Positions 9,932-21,814 are shown, counted from the first letter of the stretch. The stretch is DNA of 64,000 bases from Triplophysa rosa (GCF_024868665.1 NC_079904.1:20385066-20449065); one strand, 5' to 3'. Made by a program: numbers and translations. The notes: generated by a model not told the origin, from the sequence alone.

Positions 9932-12900
9932 AGCGGAGAGTCCGGGTGGGCGCTATTCCTATTTCCTCTCCTGTTTCCCGTTCCTCACTGCCGTTCCGGA
10001 TCCTGTTCGATGGCCGGAGTCACACCGGCAAGGCTCTTCTCGACTCAGGTGCTGAGGGGAGTTTCCTCGATGCCACCACCGCAGCCCGGTGGAGGATTCC
10101 GACCAAGCTCCTCGACAGACCCATCTCGGTCCAGACGCTAGCGGGACTTCCCTTTGCCACCATAACTCACGTCACCCCTCACGTAAGGCTTTTTCTTTCG
10201 GGTAATCATTGTGAGTGCATTGAGCTGTACATCCTCGATTCCCCCAATAACCCCCTCATTTTAGGGCATCCTTGGTTGTCTCAGCACAATCCTCACATTG
10301 ATTGGGTTAGGGGTTCTGTGGTGGCCTGGAGCCCATCTTGTCACACGTCTTGTCTTGGTTCTGCTCCGTCTCTTGTCTCTGTGTCTTCTGTGTTTCAGGT
10401 CAGGGCTGCCGATTTGACTGGGGTTCCGGAGGAGTACCACGATCTTCGCACCATTTTCAGCAGGTCGCGAGCCACCTCTCTCCCTCCGCATCGCCCCTAC
10501 GACTGCTCCATAGACCTTCTCCCAGGCACTTCTCCGCCTAGGGGGCGCCTCTACTCACTGTCCGCCCCGGAGAGAGAGGCCATGGACAAGTATATTCAAG
10601 AATGTTTACAGGCTGGGCTCGTTCGCCATTCCTCCTCCCCGGCCGGTGCAGGGTTCTTCTTCGTACAGAAGAAGGACGGCTCCCTGCGTCCCTGTATCGA
10701 TTATCGAGGTTTGAATGAGATTACAGTTAAGAATAAGTACCCCCTACCTCTCATGTCAACTGCCTTCGAACTCTTGCAGGGAGCCCAGGTCTTTACTAAA
10801 CTAGACCTTCGCAATGCCTATCACCTGGTCCGCATCCGGGAGGGGGACGAGTGGAAGACGGCGTTTAATACACCTTCGGGACACTATGAGTATTTGGTAC
10901 TCCCGTTCGGTTTGACCAATGCTCCTGCCGTCTTCCAGGGCCTCATTAATGCCGTGTTGGGGGACATGATTAATCGATTTGTCTTTGTGTACCTGGATGA
11001 TATTCTGATTTTTTCCCCCTCTCTCCAGGAACACACCCGACACGTCAGGGAGGTTCTCCAGCGTTTATTAGAGAATCAACTTTTTGTCAAGGCGGAGAAG
11101 TGCGAGTTCCATGCTGTCACCGTTTCGTTCCTTGGTCACATAATTTCTCCCAGAGGCATCAACCCTGATCCCGCCAAGATCAGAGCCGTCGCCGAATGGC
11201 CTGTCCCCGACTCTCGTAAAGCCCTTCAGCGGTTCCTGGGTTTCGCCAACTTTTACCGGCGATTCATCCGGGGTTTCGGCCAGATAGCCGTACCGCTCAC
11301 TGCATTAACCTCCACTAAGGTCTCGTTCAGATGGAATTCCCAAGCCCAGGTAGCCTTTGATGATCTCAAGTCTCGTTTTGTCTCTGCTCCTGTGCTTTGT
11401 TTTCCAGAACCCGAGCAACAATTCATTGTCGAGGTCGATGCATCCGACGTTGGGGTAGGCGCGGTTCTGTCTCAGCGTTCTACTCATGATGGGAAGGTGC
11501 ATCCATGCGCCTTCTACTCCCATCGCCTCAACCCTGCCGAACGGAACTATGACATAGGTAACCGAGAGTTGTTGGCGGTCCGCCTGGCTTTGGGGGAGTG
11601 GCGTCACTGGCTGGAGGGGTCAGCGCAGCCTTTCTTGGTCTGGACGGATCATAAGAACCTTGAGTATATCCGTTCAGCCAAGAGACTAAACTCACGCCAA
11701 GCCCGCTGGGCACTCTTTTTCGGTCGGTTTAACTTCACCCTCTCGTACCGGCCGGGGTCTAAGAACGTCAAACCCGATGCTCTCTCTCGTCTCTTTGAGA
11801 TTCCCGGAGGGGAGCCTCCGACCAGACCTATTCTTCCCAAGGGGATGGTGGTCGGGGCTGCTATCTGGGATCTCGAGAGACAAGTTGAGCAGGCCGGTCG
11901 AGGGGTGCAAGTCCCGAGAGAGTGTCCGGTGGGCAGGTTGTTTGTCCCGGTTGCGTTGCGCCCCGAAGTCCTGCGGTGGAGCCATTCTTCCAAGTTGGTC
12001 GGCCATCCAGGTAACCGGGGAACCCTGGCGTCCGTCCGCCAGCGGTTTTGGTGGCCTTCTTTGAATGCTGATGTTAAACAGTTTGTGTTGGCTTGCCCAG
12101 TTTGCGCCCAATGTAAATCATCCCACCGCCCTCCCACTGGTCTGCTTCGCCCTCTTCCCATCCCCTCCCGCCCTTGGTCTCATATTGCCTTAGACTTTGT
12201 CACTGGCCTTCCTCCCTCTGGCGGCAACACCGTCATTCTTACGGTGGTGGACCGTTTCTCCAAAGCGGTTCATTTTATTCCCCTACCCAAGCTCCCCTCC
12301 GCCCGGGAGACCTCTCAACTGGTGGTGGACCACGTCTTTCGCCTACATGGGTTGGCCACTAACGTCGTGTCTGATAGGGGTCCTCAGTTTACCTCCCGGT
12401 TCTGGAAAGAGTTCTGCAGACAGATCGGGGCCTCTACGAGTCTGTCTTCCGGTTTCCATCCTCAGACCAATGGGCAGTGTGAGCGAGCCAACCAGGATCT
12501 TGAACGCAGACTCCGCTGTTTAACGTCACAAAATCCCAGTTCCTGGACCCAACAGCTCTCTTGGATTGAATACGCCCACAACTCCCTTCCGGTATCCTCC
12601 TCAGGTATGTCCCCTTTTGAATGTTCTGTGGGTTACCAACCTCCCTTGTTTCCCTCTCAGGAACTCGATGCTGCAGTCCCTTCTGCTCTGGCCTTCGTTC
12701 AGCGTTGTCGCCGCACCTGGACGAGGGCCAGAGAGGTTCTGGCCCGAACCTCCCAGAAGACCAAGGCAGCAGCCGATCGCCACCGGTCTTCTCCTCCGGC
12801 CTATGTGTGTGGTCAACGGGTATGGTTATCCACCATGGACCTGCCTCTCCGGGTGCCCTCTCGCAAGTTGGCTCCGAGGTTCATTGGACCATTCCGCATC

Positions 12901-13242
12901 ACCAAGGTGGTTAACCCGGTGGTCGTCCGGCTCAAGCTTCCCCCGACTCTTGGTCGTGTCCACCCTGTTTTTCATGTTTCCAGGGTCAAACCTGTCATCA
13001 CATCCACCCTCAACCCTGCCAGCAGACGCCCCGTTCCCCCCCCCCCGCGCCTGGCGGACGGATCCCCGACGTACACCGTCAGGAAACTGATGGACGTACG
13101 CCGGCGTGGCCGGGGTTATCAGTATTTAGTGGACTGGAAAGGTTATGGTGCAGAGGAGAGGTGCTGGGTGCCGTCTCACGACATCCTGGACCGGTCGCTG
13201 ATCGTGGACTTCCACCGGAAGCGAGGTGAGCCCTCCCCCTAG
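9769..13242 (+). CDS. pol: Pol polyprotein: protease, RT, RNase H, integrase, chromodomain
   Basis: The frame is open from just after a stop at 9766-9768 and lies -1 relative to gag, overlapping it by 163 nt. There is no suitable early ATG, so it is probably made as a Gag-Pol fusion by frameshifting. With codons numbered from 9871: aspartic protease DSGAEGS at 58-64; reverse transcriptase with YLDD at 374-377; RNase H from about 520 (VEVDASD); integrase with a zinc-binding HHCC-like N-part near 705-745 and catalytic D775, D835 and E871 (35 residues between the last two); and a C-terminal chromodomain from about 1066 (YLVDWKGYG core). All catalytic motifs are present and no stop interrupts the frame. 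Chromodomains steer insertion toward particular chromatin in related elements. Confidence 0.94.
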   Translation, partial: SHRSQPRGGAHATRPLSLDTFTEAAAPSRRTLLLLREGWAPSHPVSVKRLRPPVERRVRVGAIPISSPVSRSSLPFRILFDGRSHTGKALLDSGAEGSFLDATTAARWRIPTKLLDRPISVQTLAGLPFATITHVTPHVRLFLSGNHCECIELYILDSPNNPLILGHPWLSQHNPHIDWVRGSVVAWSPSCHTSCLGSAPSLVSVSSVFQVRAADLTGVPEEYHDLRTIFSRSRATSLPPHRPYDCSIDLLPGTSPPRGRLYSLSAPEREAMDKYIQECLQAGLVRHSSSPAGAGFFFVQKKDGSLRPCIDYRGLNEITVKNKYPLPLMSTAFELLQGAQVFTKLDLRNAYHLVRIREGDEWKTAFNTPSGHYEYLVLPFGLTNAPAVFQGLINAVLGDMINRFVFVYLDDILIFSPSLQEHTRHVREVLQRLLENQLFVKAEKCEFHAVTVSFLGHIISPRGINPDPAKIRAVAEWPVPDSRKALQRFLGFANFYRRFIRGFGQIAVPLTALTSTKVSFRWNSQAQVAFDDLKSRFVSAPVLCFPEPEQQFIVEVDASDVGVGAVLSQRSTHDGKVHPCAFYSHRLNPAERNYDIGNRELLAVRLALGEWRHWLEGSAQPFLVWTDHKNLEYIRSAKRLNSRQARWALFFGRFNFTLSYRPGSKNVKPDALSRLFEIPGGEPPTRPILPKGMVVGAAIWDLERQVEQAGRGVQVPRECPVGRLFVPVALRPEVLRWSHSSKLVGHPGNRGTLASVRQRFWWPSLNADVKQFVLACPVCAQCKSSHRPPTGLLRPLPIPSRPWSHIALDFVTGLPPSGGNTVILTVVDRFSKAVHFIPLPKLPSARETSQLVVDHVFRLHGLATNVVSDRGPQFTSRFWKEFCRQIGASTSLSSGFHPQTNGQCERANQDLERRLRCLTSQNPSSWTQQLSWIEYAHNSLPVSSSGMSPFECSVGYQPPLFPSQELDAAVPSALAFVQRCRRTWTRAREVLARTSQKTKAAADRHRSSPPAYVCGQRVWLSTMDLPLRVPSRKLAPRFIGPFRITKVVNPVVVRLKLPPTLGRVHPVFHVSRVKPVITSTLNPASRRPVPPPPRLADGSPTYTVRKLMDVRRRGRGYQYLVDWKGYGAEERCWVPSHDILDRSLIVDFHRKRGEPSP
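9910..9913 (+). promoter_or_regulatory. Possible gag-pol -1 frameshift site
   Basis: The gag codons TTA AAA GGC contain a run of four A, 16 nt before the gag stop. A tRNA on AAA could slip back one base and re-pair perfectly, entering the pol frame. It is not a classic X-XXY-YYZ heptamer. I found no classic heptamer in frame anywhere I checked in the 9769-9931 overlap, so this is a tentative candidate. Confidence 0.3.
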
Positions 13243-13255
13243 ACGCCCTGTGGCG

Positions 13256-13272
13256 CCTGTGGGGGGGGGTAA
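13256..13272 (+). other. Polypurine tract
   Basis: CCTGTGGGGGGGGGGTAA immediately precedes the 3' LTR. The G run is the expected primer for plus-strand synthesis in LTR elements, although it is short and made almost only of G. Confidence 0.65.
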
Positions 13273-14034
13273 TGTCGTGATCTCAGTCTTGTCGTGACCT
13301 TCTTGTCTGGTGTGAGTGTTTGTTTTGTTTTGTCTAACTCTTGTGGAACCGTCTTGACGGCTCTCCACGTGTTTAGTGTCTACGTCATTAGCCCCGTCCC
13401 CATGTCTCCCCTTCAGGCTTTCCTCTCACCGGGTTTCCATCACCTCATCACCTACACTCCTGTTGCTCGTCCCTAATTAGCAGTCCCCCCTGGCTCCTTA
13501 TTATTATTCACCTGTTGTTCATTCCCCGCTGATTAGGTCCCCTCTATTTAAGCCCTCTTGTTTTCTTGTCTTTTGTCAGACCGTTGCGTGTTTAATGTCA
13601 GCTCTGACTGCCATAGTCTTGTTCTGTTTGTCTAAGTCTTAGATATCTCCTAGTCTTGCTTTTGTTGATGTAGTGCTCCAGTGCTTTTGCTCTTCGCTAT
13701 TTTTTCCTCTGTGTCCCTCAGTGTTCTCTGGCATCTCGGACCTCCGTTCTCCTCACCTCCCGGCACCTCCTCACAAGGGATCACCTCTATCATCCGGATT
13801 TTTGCCAGCGGGTCGAGACTGCTCCCCGCTGAGCGTCTGGGGTAGTCAAAGTTCCTGTCCGGATTCTGTTACTGATTCTTCCGTGAGTACCGTTGGGTCG
13901 AGCTCTCTCCCCACGGGCTCACGAGGTACCTGTGGTCAGCGAGTTTGGTGATCTGTTGTGGGCATTCATATAATAAAGACCTTTTCTCCCGCTATTGAGT
14001 CTCCTAACCTTTTGTTCCTCTCCGAGTCATGACA
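13273..14034 (+). repeat. 3' LTR of the chromovirus
   Basis: 762 bp, nearly identical to the 5' LTR. Differences I can see include the block after GACGGCT (near 13360) and single changes near 13401, 13468, 13512, 13670, 13732, 13761, 13834 and 13955. That is about 98% identity. Confidence 0.95.
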
Positions 14035-14039
14035 CACTG

Positions 14040-15019
14040 GTTGTTCTTTTTCTGCTTATCTTCATATGATTTCAATTACATACTGTATTTGGACTTGTCA
14101 GTGTTTCGTCAAAGTACATAAGTCAATAAGTGCACAGTAAATATGTTTGTCACTGTCATCCTTGGCCAGAGGAAAAATGTATTGCTCACTGGTTGCTTTT
14201 TCTAAGCTCAGGAGACATAGTTGTGATTATCATGTTTCTTCATTTAGTGTCATCAGTTTATTAGATGTTTCTCTTAAAACACCTTAGGAGAAACAGATAT
14301 TGTGTATCGACAATACTCAGACATATCGTTGATAGCTGATTCCTTAGACAATAGTTGGCTGTTTGCCAATAAATGTTGCAAATTAATATTACAAACATGC
14401 ATTGCGCATTTCTTCGTGCAAGAGAGCTTGCAATGCACACGGCTTAGGCTTTTCCTCGAGCCAGAGAGTTTGTAATGTACGGGGCCTGAGTTTTCTGCAC
14501 TCGAGAGAGCTTGTAATGTGCGCGGCGCGGCTCGGGCTTTCCTTGCAGAAATTGCTATGCACGTGAGGGTTTAAAACCAGCGCGCAAGTTTTTCCCATTT
14601 GGCTATCAAGTAATAACAGTGCACGCAGGCATCAATGACGCATTTGGATTAATGATATTGACTTACAGCAAAAGTTTACTTTCTCTCGTTTAAAAGGTTG
14701 CGGTGGGAAGTAACAATGTTGCCAGCTGCACTGAACTTACACTCTGAAAGAATGCGAATTGCAGTCACACATGAGCATTTTCTAGCCACGTAAGCTTCTG
14801 TTTTTGCCCCAAAATCCAGCTTGTCATAGATAAATGCGTAAATTGCCCAGCCCCTCGATACTATCGTGCACCGGCGATCCACAGGCTGCGATCTCACTAT
14901 AGAGAATATCGCCCAATACTACTAAGCACTGTGTGTGATGTTACTGAGATCTTTAGATTTGTAGAAATGTTATGTGAGAATAATCTTCAGTTGAGGTAAT
15001 GCAGACCACTTGGAAAATG
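14040..15019. repeat. Intergenic repeats, short tandem array at 14421-14535
   Basis: Three imperfect units of about 42 bp begin AGAGAGYTTGYAATG at 14421, 14463 and 14504. Sequence near 14870-14930 (GATACTATCG, AATATCGCCCAATACTA) resembles a hAT right end, but I found no matching left end. No gene is supported. Confidence 0.4.
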
Positions 15020-15760
15020 TTAAAGCGGCCCTAACACACGCAGTTTCTGCCAATCTCATATTAATCTTGAGTACCTATAGAGTAGTATTGCATACTTCGT
15101 ATCTTCAAAGAGTATTTAGTTTGATCACATTTATAAAACATAGATAAAGCTGTACGATTTTTCCAAAGCATACACCGCGTGTGGGGGGGAGGGGTAGGCC
15201 AGTGTTGGGTAAGTTACTCTGAAAAAGTAATTAATTAGTAGTTACTAATTACATATTCAATAGTGTAATTAGATTACTGTACAAATGACTCTCTCCAAAA
15301 AGTATTTAGTTACTTATTACTAATTACTTTCTATATCCTACATCAACCTTGATTAGTTAAGTGATTCAAGGATAGGCATGAAATGGCTCTTTTAATTCAT
15401 TCAAATAAATAATATAAAACTACATAAAGTACTCTTATTAACTGACCAAAGTATTACAAATGTGAGAATTATACATTAAAGCACGGATTTTAAAGTTAGA
15501 CTTTGAATTTTGATGTCAATTCCACTATTGCACACACATATATTACACAAAGTATTTAGTTTAATTACATCAAAAGTAACTGTAATTAAATTACAGAAAA
15601 AACTAGAGTAATCACTTACTTTACTTTTTCAAGGGAAAAGTAATTAAATTACAGTAACTAATTACTTAGTAACTAGTTACACCCAACACTGGGGTAGGCT
15701 GAACTAAAGCACGTGCGCACCCATTGCCAACAAAACACAGACATCAGTTTCACTCATCGC
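15020..15760 (-). repeat. THAP-associated dispersed repeat, copy A
   Basis: The segments 15020-15199 and 15692-15760 are, on the minus strand, continuous with 20891-21140 of copy B. They share motifs such as ACTCAAGATTAATATGAGATTGTC and CATCAGTTTCACTCATCGC in complementary form. A hAT insertion (15200-15691) separates the two halves. The copy ends where another hAT element begins at 15761. Confidence 0.75.
15200..15691 (+). mobile_element. Non-autonomous hAT element with CAGTGTTGGG ends
   Basis: It begins CAGTGTTGGGTAAGTTACTC and ends GTTACACCCAACACTG. GGGTAGGC flanks it exactly (15192-15199 and 15692-15699). Copy B of the host repeat (around 20955) has one GGGTAGGC in complement and no insert, confirming the boundaries. 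The 492-bp interior is AT-rich, made of TTACTTAATTAC-type runs, and non-coding. Confidence 0.93.
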
Positions 15761-16264
15761 TAGGGCTGCCCCCAAATAGTCGAAGTCTGTCCGTCGTCAC
15801 CCTCCCGGTCTGTATTGCTGTGTTGTCCAGTTTAGTTAGTTGTAGTTTATGTAGTTTAAAACAGCAAGGGAATAAACAAGAGGTAACAGGAACATAGACT
15901 AACTACACTAAACTAGACAAGACTAAATACAATACTAGACATAAACTACAACTAACTAAACTGGACAACACAGCAATACAGACCGTGAGGGTGACGACGG
16001 ACAGACAAGGCAAAATGAACCGACACAAGACAGAAAACACAAGGGCATTAAATAAGGGGACAAATCAAGAGGGAACAGCTGACAGGCATGAAACAATAAC
16101 GAGCAATAATGAGGAGACGAGAGGGCGGGAACAGAGAGGAGACCGGAGAGAGTATGGCAAGCTAAAAGGGCCAAAATACTTCTCTCCACATGAAACAAGA
16201 GGTTCTGCCATGGCTCTGCCACAAGATCAAGAAAAGCAAGACAAGACGGGGCAGAACCATGACA
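15761..16264 (-). repeat. Rearranged LTR with long foldback, fused to a hAT end
   Basis: 15761-15784 is a hAT left terminus (TAGGGCTGCCCCCAAATAGTCGA). From about 15785 an LTR lies on the minus strand. Its 5' end, read in complement, is TGTCATGGTTCTGCC at 16264, and its U3 resembles 52896 onward (GGCAGAG, GTGGAGAGAA). The low-coordinate part is a hairpin: 15785-15852 pairs with 15939-16006, 67 of 68 bases by eye. The expected LTR 3' end is missing, so the copy is rearranged. Confidence 0.6.
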
Positions 16265-17977
16265 CTGCAGCTATCGATTCTTTTACTAATCTTTTACTAG
16301 AGTATTCTACTGATTTTCCATCGATTAATCGGGTATTTGGATAATAAGTACTTTTTCTTTATTAAAAAGCAATACTAAATATACAACAGAAAATAAGACA
16401 GGTCTCTTAAAATGAGTAAAACAACTAATTTGTTTCCTTTTTAGAGCAATTAAAGTTTTTATTGCTGAAATTGCATACATTAATATCTGTGAAAACTAAA
16501 CCCATTTAGTACATTCCATTGCCATATTATATTCAAAATGCAATATAACACAAATATATAAATAAGAAACATGAATAAAAATAGAAAGAATAATTTCAAA
16601 GGTAAACAACTAACTTCAGCTTATGCATGATGCATTTAGTTTAAAATAAATTAGTTTTAGTTTCTTTTTTACTATTAAATAGTAATATATAGCCTATGAC
16701 TTATTTTGGCAGGTTGTCGGAAGACGCTTATTTTTTAGTATGTCTGTTTCTTCAATCAAACAATAACATGTTCGTGAAATATACTCTCAGAGCAACTCCG
16801 GAGGTGAAGTTCATGTCCTCATTCAGCGCAGACGCAGATAAATTTATGAGCATCACGCGTGTAGCACGTTAAACTGTGCAGTTCATTCACGCAGACACGC
16901 AGAACAGCCAGATGACATGTGTAAATAACAGGATTCGGCGTCCACTAGGGCTGTCACGATTATGAAATTTGATTGACGATTAATTGTCTAATAAATCATT
17001 GCGATTATGGCGATTAATTGTCTGTTTTAGGGCTTTGACGATTATGACGATTAATTGTCTGTTTTTGAGCTTTGACATTTAATTCTCATGCATTTTTGAT
17101 TCAGCGATTGAAACGACCATATTGTTCTGAATACAAGACTATGTTTTTTTCTTGGAAATACATCGGAAAAAATTGGGTCATCATATATTTAAGGTTTAGG
17201 CTTTTACCTGTCAATAATACAACCACCAAATACTTGTAAATTGATCAGGTGTGAATTGAAGCCACCATTAAAATACTATCAGTCATAGAAAAGCTTCTAG
17301 TCTGTTTTTTTCTCACTTGCAAGACTACAATAAAATTTAACTTGTGTGTTAGTGAAATTTTGGTAGACTGGTTTTCAAACTGAGATTTGCTTAAAGAATA
17401 TCAAATTGTACTGCAGGTAAAAGTGATTGTGTTGTGGTGGTACATTTTACAAGTATTACCATGCTTAAGTAACAATATATACACTAAAATATGCAATATG
17501 CAGATGCACTACAGCTCCCCCTAGTGTCTTCTATAGAGATGTGCAATAATCGCGATGATCTGAAACCATCGCGATGAGGTCAAACAATCGCGATGAGACG
17601 ATTATTTAATAATCGTGACAGCCCTAGCGTCCACAAGTCTGCATCTAGTTTGATGGACTCAATGCAGCCGGAAAACAAGTTTCACTCGCAAAATAGACTA
17701 AAACCAAGTAAAACAGCAGTTCACCATTTCAATAAGCTATCACTTATTTATCAGCATGAGAAACACGTGTGAGCGTGTGAACAGACTAAAATGCGTGTGT
17801 CTCACGGTGAATGCGTGAGACTTGAGAGCCTGAAGAGTTTAGCGGGCTGTGCGTCAGTAATAACGCAGTGCTCCGTGTGTCCTGTAGTTAAATGGATTAA
17901 ACAAAGCTTCGAGGCAACAAAATTTGCCTCAATGATTTTTTGTATTCGAATTACTCGAGGAATCGTTTCAGTCCCAA
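16265..17977 (+). mobile_element. hAT element (family 3), left tip missing, with a nested hAT
   Basis: The left part (CTGCAGCTATCGATTC) lacks the first five bases of the TAGGGCTGCAGC terminus because the LTR at 15785-16264 abuts it. The right end reads ATTACTCGAGGAATCGTTTCAGTCCCA, the imperfect inverse of the left end. A family 1 element sits inside at 16946-17626. I see no transposase frame. The unit is internally deleted or non-autonomous. Confidence 0.65.
16946..17626 (+). mobile_element. Non-autonomous hAT element, family 1 copy 2
   Basis: It begins TAGGGCTGTCACGATTATG and ends TAATCGTGACAGCCCTA, with the 8-bp duplication GCGTCCAC on both sides (16938-16945 and 17627-17634). It is closely similar to 1052-1766 but 34 bp shorter overall. 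Confidence 0.93.
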
Positions 17978-20424
17978 TTAGATCAATTCAATCTAGGTTT
18001 TGATCAGAATCAAATCGTCTTAATTAATGTCTTATAAAGCGAATCACAAAATCTACAAGAAACTCAGCATTATTTACATTCGGGCAGGGGCTCTTTGAGG
18101 CCTTTGTGAGTCATAATCTGCCCCTTGTTTTTACTAACTTAAGTCAAAGCTTAAGGCTATTCTTAAGAGTATTCCTGAGAAATTGTATACAAATGGCCCC
18201 AGGTCTACTTAACTCCCAGCACGCACTGCTGTTCCACACAAACTCTATGCTCATCATGTGAGGGGGTACTAAAGTCCTCAGGGTGCGCTGCATTCAGCTG
18301 GACACAAGCATTCCCTCACACACAGATGCTTTGTATGTAAGAGAGAGAGGGCAACTCAGGCCATAAGCAACAGGAGAAATTCAAGTGAATGCTATTTACT
18401 GACGGATAGCAGCACAGCGGGATATTCCCTGCTGATGGCACAAAGCTGCACTGTTGCCTACAAACAATACACACACACCCACATAAATGTATGAATGACC
18501 TAAAACACATTTCATGACATTTATTACGCACAAAGAACCTCCAGAGTCTCAAGAACAAAACATGCACAGATGAGTTTTGTTTGGGTGTGTAGAATGTAAA
18601 CACTTGAAGAGCGCATATACACCAACCACAGCAAAAGAAAACCCACTATGTCTGAAACAATTCCACAGACGCTCAATTTGAGGCAATGTTGCATTACCAA
18701 ATACTGTATTACAACATCTTGACGTGGCGCGTGTTTTACATTCTAATAATCACCTCATGCTGAAGCACATTAGCATCCTTCATTAGTATCTGGACATGTT
18801 AGTAGCTACAGTACATGAATAATAACAAATCTTATTTAAAATGCTAAATAAAATGTCAATATTTGAATGTAAATTTACAAAAGCTGCCTTTGTAACAATG
18901 GTCTTTTATAGCCAGCAACCACTGTATAAAATATTCATGAGACATAATCATAAAGAAAACAAAGTAAAATAAGGGGAAAATTGGAGCGACTCCAAGTACA
19001 GTACAGTACAGTACCTTAAAAAGCTGTGTGATCTTTGCATAAAGTCATTGGCCACTGATATTTCATGTAATTGCTATTCTGATTTCATCAGATCATGTCA
19101 CAAAAAAGCAAGAGTGGGACTGTGTTTTAATTCTTGGAATGCAATTTTGGTTACACTTTATATTAAGGTACACAAATTCATTATTAACTACTTGCTTATT
19201 AACATGCATATTGGTTGTACGTATAAAGCACATACAGTCAAACCAAAATGTATTCAGACACCTTCAACATTTCTAACATTATTACAGTTTATAACTTTTT
19301 TGTACCACTTTTGAGGTATTTTATGACATTTTAAAAAGGTTTCCAAAATTTGTCACAAGCAGCTGTAAAAAAACTCTTTGAACATAACCCCGTCTTTGTA
19401 CGTAACAACCAGCCAATAGCAGCATTGCTGATCAATGTTTCTAAGATCAATATATACTGGCCTTTTAAACTACGCAAGAACTTGCAATCATCTCAGACAA
19501 TTTAATCCAGATATACTAATAAGCAAAAACAGGTGCATTCAAAGAACACAAATAGCCAGATCCTGATTAGCGCAATAAAACCTTTAAAAAACATACATGT
19601 TACGCGTTTATCTGACTAACCAATAACTGTCTATGTTTTATGTCTAGTAAAAGAAAAAAACTTTCATGTTGTTCATTTTCTTCCTTATTTACTTCAACAT
19701 TAATCCTCCTAGTAGTAACACGGCCTTGTAAACTCAGTACTGTTTAACGTGTTGACATAATGTTGAATGCTCTCCTACTTATAAGTCGCTTTCGCTTTGG
19801 ATAAAAGTGTGAGACAAATGAATAATGTTTTATATTCGCCTTAAAAAATTTGACCCTGCATGATTTATCAGTGCATGCATTTAACATAGCGGGTATGCAC
19901 TGATGTCACTTTTCCACATGAACACGCCGGAATACGCCCCCTTGAGTGGCAAACATTCAGCAAAATGGCTGCTTTCAATAGGAGAAACAAAGAAACCGCA
20001 ATTAAAACACAACTATTTGCTGAAATTAAAAGCAGTTGCTACAATAGGAACCACATTGAAATGTTGCTTGGATTGCGTTTCCTATTTATTTTGTACCTGA
20101 CTTCAACGCCGGGGGAAATACATAAGGCAAAGTTTTAAGTAAACATTTTTGACTAAAGCAAAGCACGTTTAGTGCTTGTTTACGGTGTTGACAATACGTT
20201 ACCAAACACCAAAGACAATACGTTAATCTTTAAGTTTGTATGAAATACATCTGCTTAGAATGTTAAAAGAAGGGAATCTCTCCCAACGCTGGGAAAACTT
20301 TATATTTACCTTTACATATAAAGGTGTAGAAAGTTGGTACTAAAGTTGGTATAAATATAAACTTGTAATATAATATAATATACATTATGTAAATAATGTG
20401 TTTATTATACATACTGTATAATGG
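17978..20424. other. Intergenic; Tc1-like terminus near 19247
   Basis: A stretch beginning ACAGTCAAACCAAAATG and continuing TATTCAGACACC at about 19247 resembles a Tc1-type terminal repeat, but its partner end is not in the window. A common fish repeat start (GGTTACACTTTATATTAAGG) lies at 19150. Otherwise there is no gene or clear element. Confidence 0.35.
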
Positions 20425-21150
20425 TGTGTCATGCATTCTGACTTCTTTACAATGTTAAACGTGCTGTCTTCTCATGCTTAACATGGTCAACTTGTCAAAA
20501 AAACGAGTTGGGCATATTACCTAGTATTTCTGTGCTCGATACACTCCCCCAGCAATCGTACAGGTTTCGGAAAGTTTTTTTCGAACATATAAAACTGTTT
20601 CGTAACAATTTTTCTTAGTCCCTTAATGGACAATTCTCCCGGAAAAGCACCCGGCACGCCCACGCGGCACCAAGGAGAGCAGGAGAAGGAGCATGTGCAG
20701 ACGTCACTTTCACTTGTGTGCAGGAGAGAGACAGAGAACATACCTTCGCGAAGTTCAGGTGTTTGCTTGTTCACTGCATTTGGGTGATGAATGTTATATA
20801 AACGGTGGATATAAAGCTGGATTTGGAGATTGTGTGAAACTGATATATGGAACCGTCCCAGCGCTAAAAGATGCCGGACATGAACCGCATGCGATGAGTG
20901 AAACTGATGTCTGTGTTTTGTTGGCAATGGGTGCTTTACACGTGCTTTAGTTCAGCCTACCCCTCCCCCCGCACGCGCCATATGCTTTCGGAAATAATCG
21001 TACAGATGTATCTATTTTTATGAATGTGATCAAACTAAATACTCTTCGAAGATACGAAGTATGCAATACTACTCTATAAGTACTCAAGATTAATATGAGA
21101 TTGTCAGAAACCGCGTGTGTTATGGCCGCTTTTATATTTGTTTCAGGAAA
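20425..21150 (+). repeat. THAP-associated dispersed repeat, copy B
   Basis: Homologous to 37340-37890 (same strand) and 15020-15760 (opposite strand). Around 20755-20930 a translatable stretch includes CSLHLGDECYINGGYKAGFG. The C-x2-H-F/L-x-x-E-C-Y arrangement is that of the second half of a THAP zinc finger. The matching stretch in copy C reads VCSLHFGYECYIN. No first zinc-ligand pair or DNA-binding core is visible upstream, and the frames are short. I read this as the remnant of a THAP-bearing gene or transposon spread as a repeat. Confidence 0.5.
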
Positions 21151-21471
21151 TTGCAGCAATCCATTTGACTCTTTTCTATATTTCGGAAGTCTTTAAAAAG
21201 AAATCTCATATTTCGTGCTCAATCTGTTTGTCAATCGCACAACTGTCTTGTTTTAAATAGAGTGCAAATAGCGGTAAACACTGCTGCATTCAGTCAGCCA
21301 ATCAGTGGGCGTGACTCGTTTGACTTTCGTGTGTCATACCATCTTTATATAATTTATCTATGTAAAAATAGACATTTACATGCTACCATGTAATTTCAAC
21401 AAAATAGCTGCCTAGACAAAAGATAAAAGAAAAACAATAACAGATTTACTAGTGATATACTGTATAGAGGC

Positions 21472-21814
21472 TAGTCTCAGCACACTTTTCTGGAAACACT
21501 TCAGCATATTCGAAGTCTTCATCTGATTGGTTGAATTTTACAGGATTTCCGGGAGACGTGCGTGTCGCATTCTTTAACGGCCCGCCTGGAAACAAAGTGA
21601 AGCCGCATTGAAGAAGTAAGCTGTCGTGTTTACATCGGTTGCAATGTAGAATTCATCACGATCGACTAAACGTTTGTGAATGTACATCAGTCTGTTACTG
21701 TGGGGACTTTCCACGCCTCGAAACATGACGTTGCGCAAAACGAAACGTGATTGGTTGCTTTACATGTCAGTTGTATGGCCTCTTTAGTACGAAGGTATGG
21801 CTATGCGAGACTAA
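21472..21814 (+). mobile_element. Miniature element with TAGTCTC ends
   Basis: It begins TAGTCTCAGC and ends GCTATGCGAGACTAA, with ATAGAGGC on both sides (21464-21471 and 21815-21822). It is 343 bp and non-coding. A diverged relative occupies 29691-31077, sharing for example TTGAATTYTACAGGATTTC. Confidence 0.8.

Larger units (their letters stand above)
8211..14034 (+). mobile_element. Complete Ty3/gypsy chromovirus (Tf1/sushi-like)
   Basis: This is a full-length LTR retrotransposon: 5' LTR (8211-8971), gag, pol, G-rich tract, 3' LTR (13273-14034). A 5-bp target duplication CACTG flanks it (8206-8210 and 14035-14039). Pol has the order protease, reverse transcriptase, RNase H, integrase, chromodomain, which places it in the Ty3/gypsy chromoviruses. 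The gag type, chromodomain and apparent self-primer point to the Tf1/sushi lineage known from fungi and fish. There is no envelope gene. Both main frames are open and the LTRs differ at roughly ten sites plus one short block, so the insertion is fairly young. Confidence 0.96.

Noticed and set aside
14410..14540. CRISPR-like array
   Set aside because: Only three imperfect 42-bp units without unique spacers of constant length, in a vertebrate-type sequence.
15985..16344. 119-codon frame near the hAT/LTR junction
   Set aside because: Lies in the antisense of an LTR and crosses into a hAT end, so it cannot be one gene.
19235..19300. Complete Tc1 element at the CAGTCAAACC terminus
   Set aside because: No inverted partner end within the window and no transposase sequence nearby.
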